Assembly (NCBI GenBank): GCA_049841135.1
Contig: JASGHK010000007.1
Span: 454,348-518,347, forward strand
From: JACRCT01 sp049841135
GTDB lineage: Bacteria > Myxococcota > Myxococcia > Myxococcales > UBA5297
DNA: 64,000 bases
Direction: 5' to 3'
The notes below the pieces were generated by a model that saw only the letters and a list, made by a program, of their open reading frames with translations, was not told where the DNA came from and did no database searches. The position numbers were made by a program, and so were the translations under genes. Below are positions 9,960 through 18,745 of this stretch, piece by piece. Position 1 is the stretch's first letter, and each line of letters opens with the position of its first letter.

Positions 9960-10445
9960 TCAGGCCTTCGCGTGCCCGGCGAGGTGCTCGCGCATCGCCT
10001 CGATCACCAGTGCATGGTCCTGCTCCTGCGGAAGGCCGCTGACGGTGACGGTGCCGACGAAGCCGACCTGGGCCACCACCACCGGCACGCAGCCGCCGTG
10101 CGGCGCGTACTCGCTCTCGGGGAGCAGCATCCGCTGCTCGATGGACTTGCCCTGGAGGCGCAGGTCGAGCCCCACCGCGAAGGAGCTGCGGCGGGTGCGG
10201 TTCACCAGCCGCTTCTTGCGCTCGATCCAGGCCGCGTTGTCGGGCGTCGAGCCTGGCAGCGCCGCGTAGAAGAGCCGCTCGCCGCAGCGCTCGACGTCGA
10301 TGGCCACCGGCAGGGACCGTGCGCGCGCCTTCTCGGCCAGCCGCTGCCCGAGCGCCCAGGCGTCGTCGTTGGTGAACGAGGCGAAGACGAGCGTCTTCTC
10401 CTCGGCGTCGATGCGCTTCAGCTGGGCTTCGAGCGACTCGGACAT
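9960..10445 (-). CDS. UPF0303 / HbpS-like (GlcG-related) family protein
   Basis: 161 residues from ATG at 10445, preceded by a good Shine-Dalgarno (GAGGAG). The sequence matches the small alpha/beta UPF0303 family: a helical N-terminus (SLEAQLKRIDAEEKTLVF), the central AIDVERCGERLFYAALPG and the C-terminal PHGGCVPVVV and VGTVTVSGLPQEQDHALV. Relatives (heme-binding HbpS-like and GlcG-like proteins) are cytosolic or secreted small-molecule binders; no signal peptide is seen here. Exact ligand not established. Confidence 0.75.
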   Translation of the reverse strand: MSESLEAQLKRIDAEEKTLVFASFTNDDAWALGQRLAEKARARSLPVAIDVERCGERLFYAALPGSTPDNAAWIERKKRLVNRTRRSSFAVGLDLRLQGKSIEQRMLLPESEYAPHGGCVPVVVAQVGFVGTVTVSGLPQEQDHALVIEAMREHLAGHAKA

Positions 10446-10749
10446 GCGGACTCTCCTCGAAAGGGCCGGGGAGTCTACACGACGCGGATCCCCGGTCATT
10501 CGGCCCGGCCCGAGTACAAGCGAAGTGAGCCCGGACCCAGCCAGATGGCTTTGGATCCGCGAGGATTCCGTAGCGGAGCCGATCGACCCATATGATCGAT
10601 GCGGGAGCGTTTGGGAAAGCCCTGTGAATTCAGACGGTTGCGGATCGACGTCTTGGGAAGTCCAGGAAATCCGAGGACTTGGAAAGACCCCGGAAAGTCC
10701 GCCAGGCGCCGCGAGTGATCAGACAAACCCGGCACGCCGAGGAAGCCCC
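10446..10749. promoter_or_regulatory. Divergent intergenic region upstream of the GH57 gene
   Basis: 304 bases between divergent genes, visibly richer in A/T than its surroundings. It contains a near-palindrome around CGATCGACCCATATGATCGA (10580-10599) and a run of GGAAAGTCC-like units (about 10656-10702). It probably holds promoters for both neighbours, but I cannot assign -35/-10 boxes with confidence. No gene is visible in it. Confidence 0.35.
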
Positions 10750-13242
10750 ATGCGCCCGATGCACCTGCTGCTCGCCACCCTGCTCGTCATCGGCTCCGTC
10801 GGCCCGGCCGCCGCCAAGCCGAAGATCTACGTCTCCTTCCACTGGCACATGCACCAGCCCATCTACTGGCCTTACGAGTCGGTGGTGCAGAGCCACGACG
10901 CAGGGCGCTGGTCGTTCGACCTGATGTCCATCCACAACGACCGCACCGGGCCGTACACCACCTGGCCCAGCGACGCCGTGCAGCAGGGGCTTGGGCTGTC
11001 GCACCTGGGCGCGCAGGTCAGCTTCACCGGCTCCTTGATGGAGAACCTGGATGCCATGAGCGCCGCGGGCCGCGGCTTCGGCGGCTGGCAGGATCGCTGG
11101 AGGCAGAGCCGCTCGCTGACGACGTCCCTGGGCAATCCGCGTTTGGACCTGACGATGATCGGCCAGCACCACCCGCTGATGCCGCTCGTGCCCGCCGCTG
11201 ACCGCAAGCTGCAGCTCGAGCTGCACAAGCGCTCGCTCGAGGCGAGCTTCGGCGCCGCCGCCAAGGGGCCATTCGGGATCTTCCCGCCGGAGACGGCCTT
11301 CGCCGAGCACGTGATCCCCGAGTTCGCCGCGGCCGGGGTGAAGTGGGCGTTCGTCGACAACATCCACTTCGACCGCGCGCGCCCCGACTACCCGTACTCG
11401 GCCGGCTCCAACCTCTACCCGCCCAACGCGGCCGACCAGCGCAACTCCGGCGGCAGCGCGACCTGGGTGCAGCTGCAGGACCTGTGGGCGCCGACCAAGG
11501 TGAGCGCGCCGTGGGGCTACCAGCCGCACTGGGTCGAGTACGTCGACCCCGAGTCCGGGCAGTCCACGAAGATCATCGCGGTGCCGGCGGCGCGCTACGA
11601 AGGCAACGAGGACGCCCGCGGCGGCTACGGGGCCTTCCTGTACGAGAAGGTGATGAGCCAGTACGAGGCCTACAACACCGACGACGCCCACCCGATGCTG
11701 GTGGTGCTGCACCACGACGGCGACAACTTCGGCGGCGGGACCGACTCCTACTACCACTCGAACTTCGCGGGCTTCGTCGCCTGGATCTCCTCGCAGCCCA
11801 CTCGCTTCGAGGCGACGACCGTCCAGGACTACCTGGACCAGTTCCCGCCCGACGCCAGCGACGTCATCCACGTCGAGCCCGGAAGCTGGAGCGGCGCGGA
11901 CAACGGCGACCCCGAGTTCCTCAAGTGGAACGGCGACCCGGGCGCCGACGGCTACAGCCCCGACCGCAACAGCTGGGGTGTCATCGTCGCCGCCGCCAAC
12001 CGGGTGCACACCGCGCAGGCCATCGCCGGCTACACCTCGCTCGACGCCATCCGCGGCGGCACCGGCAGCGAGACGGACAAGGCCTGGCACCACCTGCTCA
12101 ACGGCGAGACCAGCTGCTACTGGTACTGGGACGGCGCCGAGGGCGGCAAGTGGGACAGCCACCCTGCCCGCGCCGCCAACCTCGCCGTGCAGCACGCCGA
12201 CACCGTCATCGCCAGCGGGGCGGACACGGTCGCGCCGACCATCTATCTGCCGCAGCGCGAGCCCTACAACCCGGGCGCCATCGAGTGGGGCACGCAGGCC
12301 AAGCCCAGCGACTTCGAGGTCTGGACCTACGTCTACGACGTCAGCGGGCTCTCGAACGTGACCCTGCGCTACCGCGTCACGCCGAAGGGAATCGTCGACC
12401 ACACCGGCCAGACCTATGGCGCCACGGGCTGGCAGGACCTGCCGATGCAGTCGAAGGCGATCGTCTCGCGCACCGACCCGGTGCCGACCTACAAGGCCGA
12501 CGAGTACCGGGCGACGATCGCCGGGGTGAAGGACTCGCTCGTCGACTACTACGTCGCAGCGTCCGACACGAAGGGTCTCCTCGCGCGCTCGCCCATCCAG
12601 CACGTCTATGTCGGGGCAGGCGGTGGGACGACTCCGCCCACGGGGAACGTGGGCTGGACCCCGAGCGCGCCGACCCGCGCCGACGTCGTGACCTTCTTCG
12701 CCCCCAAGGCCGGAAAGCTGCACTGGGGCGTGGACGGCTGGGTGCTGCCGCCGCAGTCGCTCTGGCCGATGGGCACCGTGGCCTTCGATGCCAAGTCGGT
12801 CGAGACGCCGCTGGTCGGGCCGGACTCCCAGGGCCGCTACACGGTCGCCATCGGGCCGTTCACGGGGACCACCATCAAGGTCGTCGACTTCGTCCTGCAC
12901 TACGCCGACGGAAGCTGGGACAACAACGGCGGCAGCGACTGGCATGCCAACCTCACCGAAGGGCCGCAGACACCGGACGCCGGGACGGTGTCTCCTCCCG
13001 GAGCCGATTCCGGGACCGTGAACCCGCCGGGTGCGGACGCGGGCGTGGTCGCACCGGCCTCCGACGCCGGACACAGGCCCGCGTCGGACGCTGGCGCCAA
13101 GGCCGATGCCGGGCTGGAGGCGAATACGCAGGGCTGCGGCTGCAACGCGGCGGGCCAGGCGCAGCCGAGTGCGTTCTTCGCAATCCTTGCGATGGCACTG
13201 CTCGGGCCGCGGCGTCGAAGTCCGGGGCAGCGCGCGAGCTGA
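10750..13242 (+). CDS. Secreted GH57-family glycoside hydrolase with MYXO-CTERM sorting signal
   Basis: 830 residues. A signal peptide (RPMHLLLATLLVIGSVGPAAA) is followed by a glycoside hydrolase family 57-like barrel. The diagnostic motifs are the N-terminal HMHQP (WHMHQPIYWPY), GIFPPETAF (the family's nucleophile-Glu motif region) and HHDGDNFGGG (candidate acid/base Asp region). Beta-rich accessory regions follow, including one beginning VTFFAPKAGKLHWGVDGW that resembles a starch-binding module. After an Asp/Ala/Pro linker the C-terminus has CGC, a hydrophobic helix and RRR, a MYXO-CTERM tripartite signal processed by a myxosortase-like system. GH57 enzymes act on alpha-glucans, so an exported surface-anchored alpha-glucan hydrolase is the likely role. 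Intact frame. Confidence 0.88.
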   Translation: MRPMHLLLATLLVIGSVGPAAAKPKIYVSFHWHMHQPIYWPYESVVQSHDAGRWSFDLMSIHNDRTGPYTTWPSDAVQQGLGLSHLGAQVSFTGSLMENLDAMSAAGRGFGGWQDRWRQSRSLTTSLGNPRLDLTMIGQHHPLMPLVPAADRKLQLELHKRSLEASFGAAAKGPFGIFPPETAFAEHVIPEFAAAGVKWAFVDNIHFDRARPDYPYSAGSNLYPPNAADQRNSGGSATWVQLQDLWAPTKVSAPWGYQPHWVEYVDPESGQSTKIIAVPAARYEGNEDARGGYGAFLYEKVMSQYEAYNTDDAHPMLVVLHHDGDNFGGGTDSYYHSNFAGFVAWISSQPTRFEATTVQDYLDQFPPDASDVIHVEPGSWSGADNGDPEFLKWNGDPGADGYSPDRNSWGVIVAAANRVHTAQAIAGYTSLDAIRGGTGSETDKAWHHLLNGETSCYWYWDGAEGGKWDSHPARAANLAVQHADTVIASGADTVAPTIYLPQREPYNPGAIEWGTQAKPSDFEVWTYVYDVSGLSNVTLRYRVTPKGIVDHTGQTYGATGWQDLPMQSKAIVSRTDPVPTYKADEYRATIAGVKDSLVDYYVAASDTKGLLARSPIQHVYVGAGGGTTPPTGNVGWTPSAPTRADVVTFFAPKAGKLHWGVDGWVLPPQSLWPMGTVAFDAKSVETPLVGPDSQGRYTVAIGPFTGTTIKVVDFVLHYADGSWDNNGGSDWHANLTEGPQTPDAGTVSPPGADSGTVNPPGADAGVVAPASDAGHRPASDAGAKADAGLEANTQGCGCNAAGQAQPSAFFAILAMALLGPRRRSPGQRAS

Positions 13243-13283
13243 TCGGCGTTGCCCAGCCCGCAGGGCGCGCGTCTACTCTCGAC

Positions 13284-13325
13284 GTCCACCGCGTCCACTC
13301 AGTCCACCTCGTCCACCTCGTCCAC
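13284..13325. repeat. 9-bp periodic GTCCACCTC repeat
   Basis: GTCCAC occurs at 13284, 13293, 13302, 13311 and 13320, exactly 9 bases apart, between two co-oriented genes; another copy lies at 13344. It is outside any supported coding region. A simple-sequence repeat of unknown role. Confidence 0.65.
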
Positions 13326-13505
13326 CCACTCGCCACCCCGTCGGTCCACCGCCCTGAGCATTGCGTACCGCCAGCCACGGCTGTCACCACCCGGCCTCAT
13401 CTTGCGTGGGCTGGCCGCCGAGCCGGCCCCGGCACGGACCATGCTCTGTCCTCGGGGCGGAGGAAGTAGGCTTCAGTAAGACAAAGGTGACGGAGGCAAA
13501 CGGTC

Positions 13506-14126
13506 GTGGTCAAGCGTCTGGTCCTGCTGGCGGTGTTCGCGCTGTTCCTCGGAGTCGGGGCGGTGGCGGCCTTCAAGTACCTGCCGGAGCGGGCGAAGCC
13601 GCTGCCGGACCCACCGGCGGTGGTCACGCAGATCCGCGAGGTGGCGCGCCTGGAGACCCTGGACGTCGCCATCTACAAGAAGGTGCGCTTCGCGCCCGAG
13701 CCCGCGCCTGGAAGCGACTCGCTGTGGGGTGACGTCCTCTCCTGGGCGAGCTACACGCTGCGCGGCGCCGAAGGCCGGGCCATCGTCTTCGCCACTGCGC
13801 ACCTGGGACTGGACCTCGAGCAGTTCGGTCCGGAGAGCGTGAGGGTGGTCGGGCGAACCGCGCTGGTGGTGCTGCCGCCCATCCGCGTGCAGATCGAGCT
13901 CAAGCCCGGCGAGACGGAGGTCATCGGCTCCAACCTCGACTCGCAGGAGACGGCGAAGCTCTTCGACAAGGCCAAGGGGGCCTTCGAGGCCGAGGTTCGC
14001 GCCGACCCGGTGCTCAACCGCAGGGCGCGCGACTCCGCGCAGCGCGCCATCCGGGCGCTGCTGGTGACCCTGGGCTTCGAGCAGGTGCAGTTCGTGGACG
14101 TGCTGCCGGCGGCGAGCGCGACCTGA
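13506..14126 (+). CDS. DUF4230 family membrane-anchored protein
   Basis: 206 residues from a GTG start at 13506, with GGAGG ten bases upstream. An N-terminal membrane segment (VLLAVFALFLGVGAVAAF) precedes a domain matching DUF4230: an early VVTQIREVARLETLDVAIYK, a central IVFATAHLGLDLEQF (in many relatives this position is a conserved lipid- or metal-associated core of unknown role) and a C-terminal helix FDKAKGAFEAEVRADPVLN followed by LLVTLGF. DUF4230 proteins are periplasmic or surface-facing with unknown function. Intact frame; a convergent gene follows after 23 bases. Confidence 0.75.
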   Translation: MVKRLVLLAVFALFLGVGAVAAFKYLPERAKPLPDPPAVVTQIREVARLETLDVAIYKKVRFAPEPAPGSDSLWGDVLSWASYTLRGAEGRAIVFATAHLGLDLEQFGPESVRVVGRTALVVLPPIRVQIELKPGETEVIGSNLDSQETAKLFDKAKGAFEAEVRADPVLNRRARDSAQRAIRALLVTLGFEQVQFVDVLPAASAT

Positions 14127-14149
14127 GCTTTGGCCGGTGCGGGCGCCGC

Positions 14150-15226
14150 CTACAGCAGCCCGTCCAGCCAGGTGAGCTGCGCGTCGATGGTCTGCGAGAC
14201 GGCGAGCGCCTGGTCGCCCGACGAAGGCTCGGTGTACGGATTGCCGATCTCCTTGTGGGCCCACTTCACCCAGGTCTGCTTGTACCAGCCCCAGTCCAGG
14301 TTGCTGCCCGTCGACGGCGGGGAGCTGCCGGAGTAGGCGGCGAAGGCGCGGATGCCGCTGGCCGGGAAGACCTCGGCGCCGCCGACGACGTGGAAGATGT
14401 GCAGGTTGGTCCGGTTCGGGTACTGGCCGGTCAGCGCCGTGGCCCAGCCGCCATAGAAGGTGCCCCACGGGCGGACCGGGTTGTTGATCTTGGTGTTGGT
14501 GGTGCCCAGCTCGTTCTGGCTGTTCTTGCAGACGCCGTCGAACGAGCTGACGTAGAGCTGGATGCCGTCGAGGGCGGGGTTGGCGCGCAGCGACTGGGCC
14601 ATGCGCATCGCCAGGCACCCACCGCGCGAGCTGCCGCCGAGGTAGATGGACGTGGTCTCCGGCCGGACCTGGGCGGTGAGCCAGTTGGCGAAGCCGGTGA
14701 CCAGCTGCTGCTTGGTGGTGGAGTCGAAGAGGTGGTCGAAGTTGCTGTCGTTGGCCACCGCGAACCAGGTGGTCGCGGGCGGGAACCAGCCCTGGGCGCG
14801 CAACTTCATCGCCAGCGAGCGGGCGTCGAGCGTGACGTTGGGGCAGGAGACGTCGTTGCAGGAGGAGTCCCAGGACCCGGTCTGGCCGGTGATGCCGTTC
14901 TCGTGCGAGCTGCTGCTGGAGGCCTTCTGGCCGGCGGAGAGGAAGACGAGAGCGGTGCGGGTCGCGGGGGCGTCGACCTGGCCGATGCGGACCTTGTAGA
15001 GCTCGTCGTCGGGCGCGCCGGCGGCGCGGAGGGCCTCAAAGCCTGGGGCGGCGTGATAGCCAGAGCCATCCTGGTAGACGGCGCGGACCGAGGTCACGGT
15101 CATCGCCGTGCCGCTCGGGTAGGAGAGCGCCTGCTCCTGCGTCCCCAGCCCGGCCGCTGTCGCAGAGCCGCAGCCGGTGATGACGAAGCACGCAGCGACC
15201 ACTGCCAGAGTCTTCGCGACGTTCAT
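14150..15226 (-). CDS. Predicted lipoprotein hydrolase (alpha/beta-hydrolase-like)
   Basis: 358 residues. The signal peptide ends in a lipobox (ITGCG). The mature protein has a Ser-nucleophile elbow in the sequence IYLGGSSRGGCLA, like alpha/beta-hydrolase or pectin-acetylesterase-type enzymes, followed by several Trp-rich strands (PWGTFYGGW, LDWGWYKQTW) and His in IFHVVGG. Eight Cys residues suggest disulfides. The substrate is not evident. The gene is convergent with the DUF4230 gene and divergent from the next membrane protein gene. Confidence 0.6.
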   Translation of the reverse strand: MNVAKTLAVVAACFVITGCGSATAAGLGTQEQALSYPSGTAMTVTSVRAVYQDGSGYHAAPGFEALRAAGAPDDELYKVRIGQVDAPATRTALVFLSAGQKASSSSSHENGITGQTGSWDSSCNDVSCPNVTLDARSLAMKLRAQGWFPPATTWFAVANDSNFDHLFDSTTKQQLVTGFANWLTAQVRPETTSIYLGGSSRGGCLAMRMAQSLRANPALDGIQLYVSSFDGVCKNSQNELGTTNTKINNPVRPWGTFYGGWATALTGQYPNRTNLHIFHVVGGAEVFPASGIRAFAAYSGSSPPSTGSNLDWGWYKQTWVKWAHKEIGNPYTEPSSGDQALAVSQTIDAQLTWLDGLL

Positions 15227-15373
15227 GAGGCCCCTCCAAAGTCGACGGGATGAATGAAGTCGATACCCTCGGCGCGGCTGGGGTCAAGGCCCTCCCGGCG
15301 GCTGCGCGGGTGATCGCGGGCGATCTCCTGCGTTCTCGTGCGGCGAACGGGGCCGCGTTATGGTCGCCCGCGT

Positions 15374-16593
15374 ATGCCGCCGACCGGATCCGCACCAGCG
15401 ACGCCGCTCCCCGTTTTCGAGCCGCCCCGGCCGTTGGAGCCCGCCACCACCCCTGAGCCCAGGTCGCCGCTCCTCGAGCGGGTGGGCGTGCGCTACTTCC
15501 TGCGCCGCGCGGGCGCGTCCCGGCCCGTCGAGTCGGTCGACGCCATCCACTTCCTCAATCCGGCGGAGCGCGCCGGGCTCCTGCGCGTACAGCGCGGCGC
15601 CGTCCTCCGCGCGGCGCTCGCCGGGGCGCTCTCCACCTTCATCGCCGCGGCGGTGGAGGTCTTCGCCATTCCGCGGCTCGGCGTCGATCCCGATGCCAGC
15701 CTGTGGCTCGTCCCCTGGTCGTACTGGCTGGTCATCGGCGGGGCCAACGTCCTCACCTCCATCGTCGAGGTTGGCTTCCTCTACTGGGACGGGCTGCGCA
15801 CCGTGCACGAGCTCTCGCGCGTCGCCGGGCTCGACCTCATGGGAACGCAGAAGGATTCAGCGGCTCGCCGTCGCCCTCACCCGAGCCGCGCTGGAGCTGC
15901 CCGATCCCGCCGCGCCGGTCTTCGGCATCGACCCCTTGCGCGGCGCCTCGCGGCTGCAGCTGGTGGCGGCGGCGGCGCTCTACAAGCTCAAGGTGAGCCT
16001 CTCGACCTTCCTGGCCAAGCTGCTCGTGCGCCGGATGCTGGGGCGGGCCGCGCTGCGCACGCTGATCCCCTTCGTGGCCGTGCCGGTGACGGCCCTCTGG
16101 AACGCCGTGGTGTGCGCCCGGGTGCTGCGGCAGGCACGGCTTCGCACCTTCGGCCCGTCGGCGGCGGCGGAGCTCGTCGGCTTCGCGCTCGACGGAGTGG
16201 TTTCTTTCTCCGCCCGTGGGAGGTTGGCGGCCTACCGCGCCGTCGGCAGCGCGGTGGTCGCCAAGAGGGACCTGCACCCGAACCTCGTCGCGCTGCTCCA
16301 TGAGCTCCCGGTCCCGGGTGGGCGAGCCGAGCCAGGCCACGGTGGATGATCCCGAGGCGCTCGTGGCCGACCTCGGGGCGCTCCCGGCTTGCGAGCGGAC
16401 TGCCGTCCTGCGGCTGCTGTCGGTGGCGAGCATCCTCGACGGGCGATTGACCGAAGCCGAGCGCCGGCTCATCGCCCGCGCCCGCGCGGCGGCGGGTCTC
16501 GGGCCGGAGCGCGAGGCCACCTCGAGGCTCTTCACCGCCTTCGTCGGCGGGCAGGGCTTCGACGCGAAGACGGTCCAGGCCTTGGGCGAGTAG
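15374..16593 (+). CDS. Multi-segment membrane protein with TerB-like C-terminus, two frameshifts
   Basis: The conserved protein (about 406 residues) is split over three frames: 15374 to about 15845, about 15850 to 16300, and about 16310 to 16593. Joining them gives a continuous protein: an N-terminal segment (ESVDAIHFLNPAERAGLL), two membrane hairpins (AALAGALSTFIAAAVEVFAI; WLVIGGANVLTSIVEVGFLY), a middle helical domain with LIPFVAVPVTALWNAVV, and a C-terminal helical region (LRLLSVASILDGRLTEAERR) resembling a TerB-like acidic helical domain. It recalls the uncharacterised LBF_2804-type family; that is a weak recognition from memory. No function assigned. The frameshifts look like indel errors because each half resumes conserved-looking sequence. 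Confidence 0.55.
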
Positions 16594-16849
16594 CCAACGT
16601 GTCCCTGTGGCGGGCGTGCGCCCGGCCGTCCCTGGCCTTGCCCCACGGCGCCGCGCGCCCTTCCTTGAGAGTGTTCTCGCGCTCGCGAGCGGGCATTAGA
16701 AAGTCTGGCGGTTGACGCAAGGTGTCATTATGTCGTCGGGTAGTCGCTCTTGCCCCAGCGCGCGACGGCGCGGTGGTCGCGGGGCCGGGGTTCCAGCCAG
16801 ATTCGCCGCGGGCGCTCGAGCCCGCACCCGTTCAAGGAGGCCGAAAGCC

Positions 16850-18673
16850 GTGAGCACGAGCGAAGTGTCGGCAACGAAGGCCAGCCCCGGCGGAGGGTTC
16901 CTGGTCGCGCCGGTTCCGCGCGGCGGCATCTTCTCCCGCGAGAAGCTCACCGAGGACCAGAAGCTCTTCGGCCAGACCGCCGAGAAGTTCTGGAAGGAGG
17001 AGGTCCTCACCCGGCTCGAGGCCATCGAGGCCAAGGCGACGGTCGAGGAGAGCGGGAAGAAGCTCCCCGTGGGCGTCTGGCTGCTCAAGAAGGTCTGCGA
17101 CCTGGGCCTGGTGGGCCTGGACGTCCCCGAGGAGTACGGCGGCCTCGGCGCCGACAAGACGACCTCGGCGCTGGTCAGCGAGATCTTCGCCGGCTGCAGC
17201 AGCATGGCGGTGACCTTCGGCGCCCACAGCGGCATCGGCATGCTGCCCATCGTCCTCTTCGGCAACGACGCGCAGAAGAAGAAGTACCTGCCGCGCATCA
17301 TGAGCGGCGAGGCCATCAGCTGCTACGGGCTCACCGAGCCCGGCAGCGGCAGCGACGCGCTCTCGGGCAAGACCACCGCGCGGCGAAGCGCGGACGGCTC
17401 GGCGTTCCTGCTCAACGGCCAGAAGCAGTACATCACCAACGGCTCGTGGGCCGACATGGCGGTCGTCTTCGCCCAGGTCGACGGCAAGTACTCGGGCTTC
17501 ATCGTCGACCTCCACGCCCCGGGCGTCAGCCGCGGCGCGGAGGAGAAGAAGATGGGCATCCACGGCTCGTCGACCGCCTCGCTCATCTTCGAGGACGTGC
17601 GCGTGCCCAAGGAGGACCTCCTGGGCGAGGTCGGCGACGGCCCGGCCATCGCGCTCAACATCCTCTACATGGGCCGGCTCAAGCTGGGCTTCGCCGGCGT
17701 GGGCACGAGCAAGTACGTCATCGAGCGCACCGTCGGCTTCGGCAAGGACCGCAAGCAGTTCGGCCAGCCGGTCATCCACTTCGACGTGCAGAAGGGCAAG
17801 CTGGCCGACATGGTCTGCTCGACCTACGCGGCCGAGTCGCTCGTCTACCGGACCATCGGCGCCGTCGACGAGCGGATCGCCACGGTGGAGAAGTCGAGCC
17901 CCGGCTACCAGGAGCACGTGGTGCAGGTGCTGCGCTCCTTCGGCGTCGAGGCCTCCATCGTCAAGGTCTTCGGCACCGAGACGCTGATGAAGGTGGCCAA
18001 CCACGGCGTGCGCATGCACGGCGGCTACGGCTTCACCGAGGAGTACCAGGTGGAGCGCGTGCTGCGGGACAACGTGGTCGACACCATCTTCGAGGGCACC
18101 AACGACATCAACCGCATGCTGGCGTTCGGCACCCTCGTCCAGAACATCTTCGCGGCGGAGCTCCCGTTCCTGTCGACGATGGAGCGGCTGCATGCCGAGC
18201 TGCGCCAAGGCCAGTACGGCACGCCGCAGCCACAGGAGCCGCTTGGCCGGGAGCTCAAGCGCCTCGCCGACGCCAAGCGCGCGCTCGCCTACGCCGTCGA
18301 GGCGGCGATCATCGGTCTGGGCAAGGACGTGCGCGTCGAGCAGCAGGTGGCCGCGGCGCTCACCGACGGGCTCATCGCGCTCTACGCCGCGGAGTCGACG
18401 CTGGCCCGCGTGCTGGAGCAGCGCGAACACGCGCCCGCCGGCCGCCGGGAGCTGCTCGACGCCGTCGCCACTCTCGTCGTCCACGAGAAGTGCGGCGACC
18501 TCGCGCGCTGGACGCTGGACGCGCTCAGCCACGTCGCCCCGCCCGGAGAGCTCGCCGCGCGCCGCCAGACGCTCCTGCGCCTGCTCGAGGGCACCGATGC
18601 CCCGGTGGACGCCGTGCGCCTGCGGCGCCTCGTCGCCGACCACGCCATCGAAGCCGGCCGCTACCCCTTCTAG
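16850..18673 (+). CDS. Acyl-CoA dehydrogenase (long-chain type, ~600 aa)
   Basis: 607 residues from GTG 16850, chosen because GGAGG lies 9-13 bases upstream. The flavin-binding motifs are clear: CYGLTEPGSGSDA, then the substrate-side GQKQYITNGSWADMAVVF and IHGSSTASLIFEDVRVP. The C-terminal GGYGFTEEYQVERVLRD and IFEGTNDINRMLAF contain the FEGTN glutamate that acts as catalytic base in this superfamily. The extra ~180-residue helical C-terminus fits the VLCAD-like ~600-residue class rather than 380-residue short-chain types. It catalyses the first oxidation of fatty acyl-CoA. It is first in a three-gene beta-oxidation operon with the thiolase and FadN genes. Confidence 0.9.
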   Translation: MSTSEVSATKASPGGGFLVAPVPRGGIFSREKLTEDQKLFGQTAEKFWKEEVLTRLEAIEAKATVEESGKKLPVGVWLLKKVCDLGLVGLDVPEEYGGLGADKTTSALVSEIFAGCSSMAVTFGAHSGIGMLPIVLFGNDAQKKKYLPRIMSGEAISCYGLTEPGSGSDALSGKTTARRSADGSAFLLNGQKQYITNGSWADMAVVFAQVDGKYSGFIVDLHAPGVSRGAEEKKMGIHGSSTASLIFEDVRVPKEDLLGEVGDGPAIALNILYMGRLKLGFAGVGTSKYVIERTVGFGKDRKQFGQPVIHFDVQKGKLADMVCSTYAAESLVYRTIGAVDERIATVEKSSPGYQEHVVQVLRSFGVEASIVKVFGTETLMKVANHGVRMHGGYGFTEEYQVERVLRDNVVDTIFEGTNDINRMLAFGTLVQNIFAAELPFLSTMERLHAELRQGQYGTPQPQEPLGRELKRLADAKRALAYAVEAAIIGLGKDVRVEQQVAAALTDGLIALYAAESTLARVLEQREHAPAGRRELLDAVATLVVHEKCGDLARWTLDALSHVAPPGELAARRQTLLRLLEGTDAPVDAVRLRRLVADHAIEAGRYPF

Positions 18674-18674
18674 A

Positions 18675-18712
18675 GACTTCGTTCGGAGGGAAGCGCAGCG
18701 CCGAACGAAGTC
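18675..18712 (+). terminator. 12-bp hairpin in the beta-oxidation operon
   Basis: GACTTCGTTCGG (18675-18686) and CCGAACGAAGTC (18701-18712) pair perfectly around a 14-base loop, starting two bases after the acyl-CoA dehydrogenase stop. It is followed by TCGATTGTC, only moderately T-rich. It could be an intra-operon attenuator, a processing site or a partial terminator. Confidence 0.55.
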
Positions 18713-18745
18713 GATTGTCAAAGAGCCTCGGAAAGGAACCGAACC

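Noticed and set aside
16704..16740. TTGACG as a -35 box before the acyl-CoA dehydrogenase gene
   Set aside because: No -10 hexamer at 16-18 bases; nearby CATTAT has the wrong spacing.
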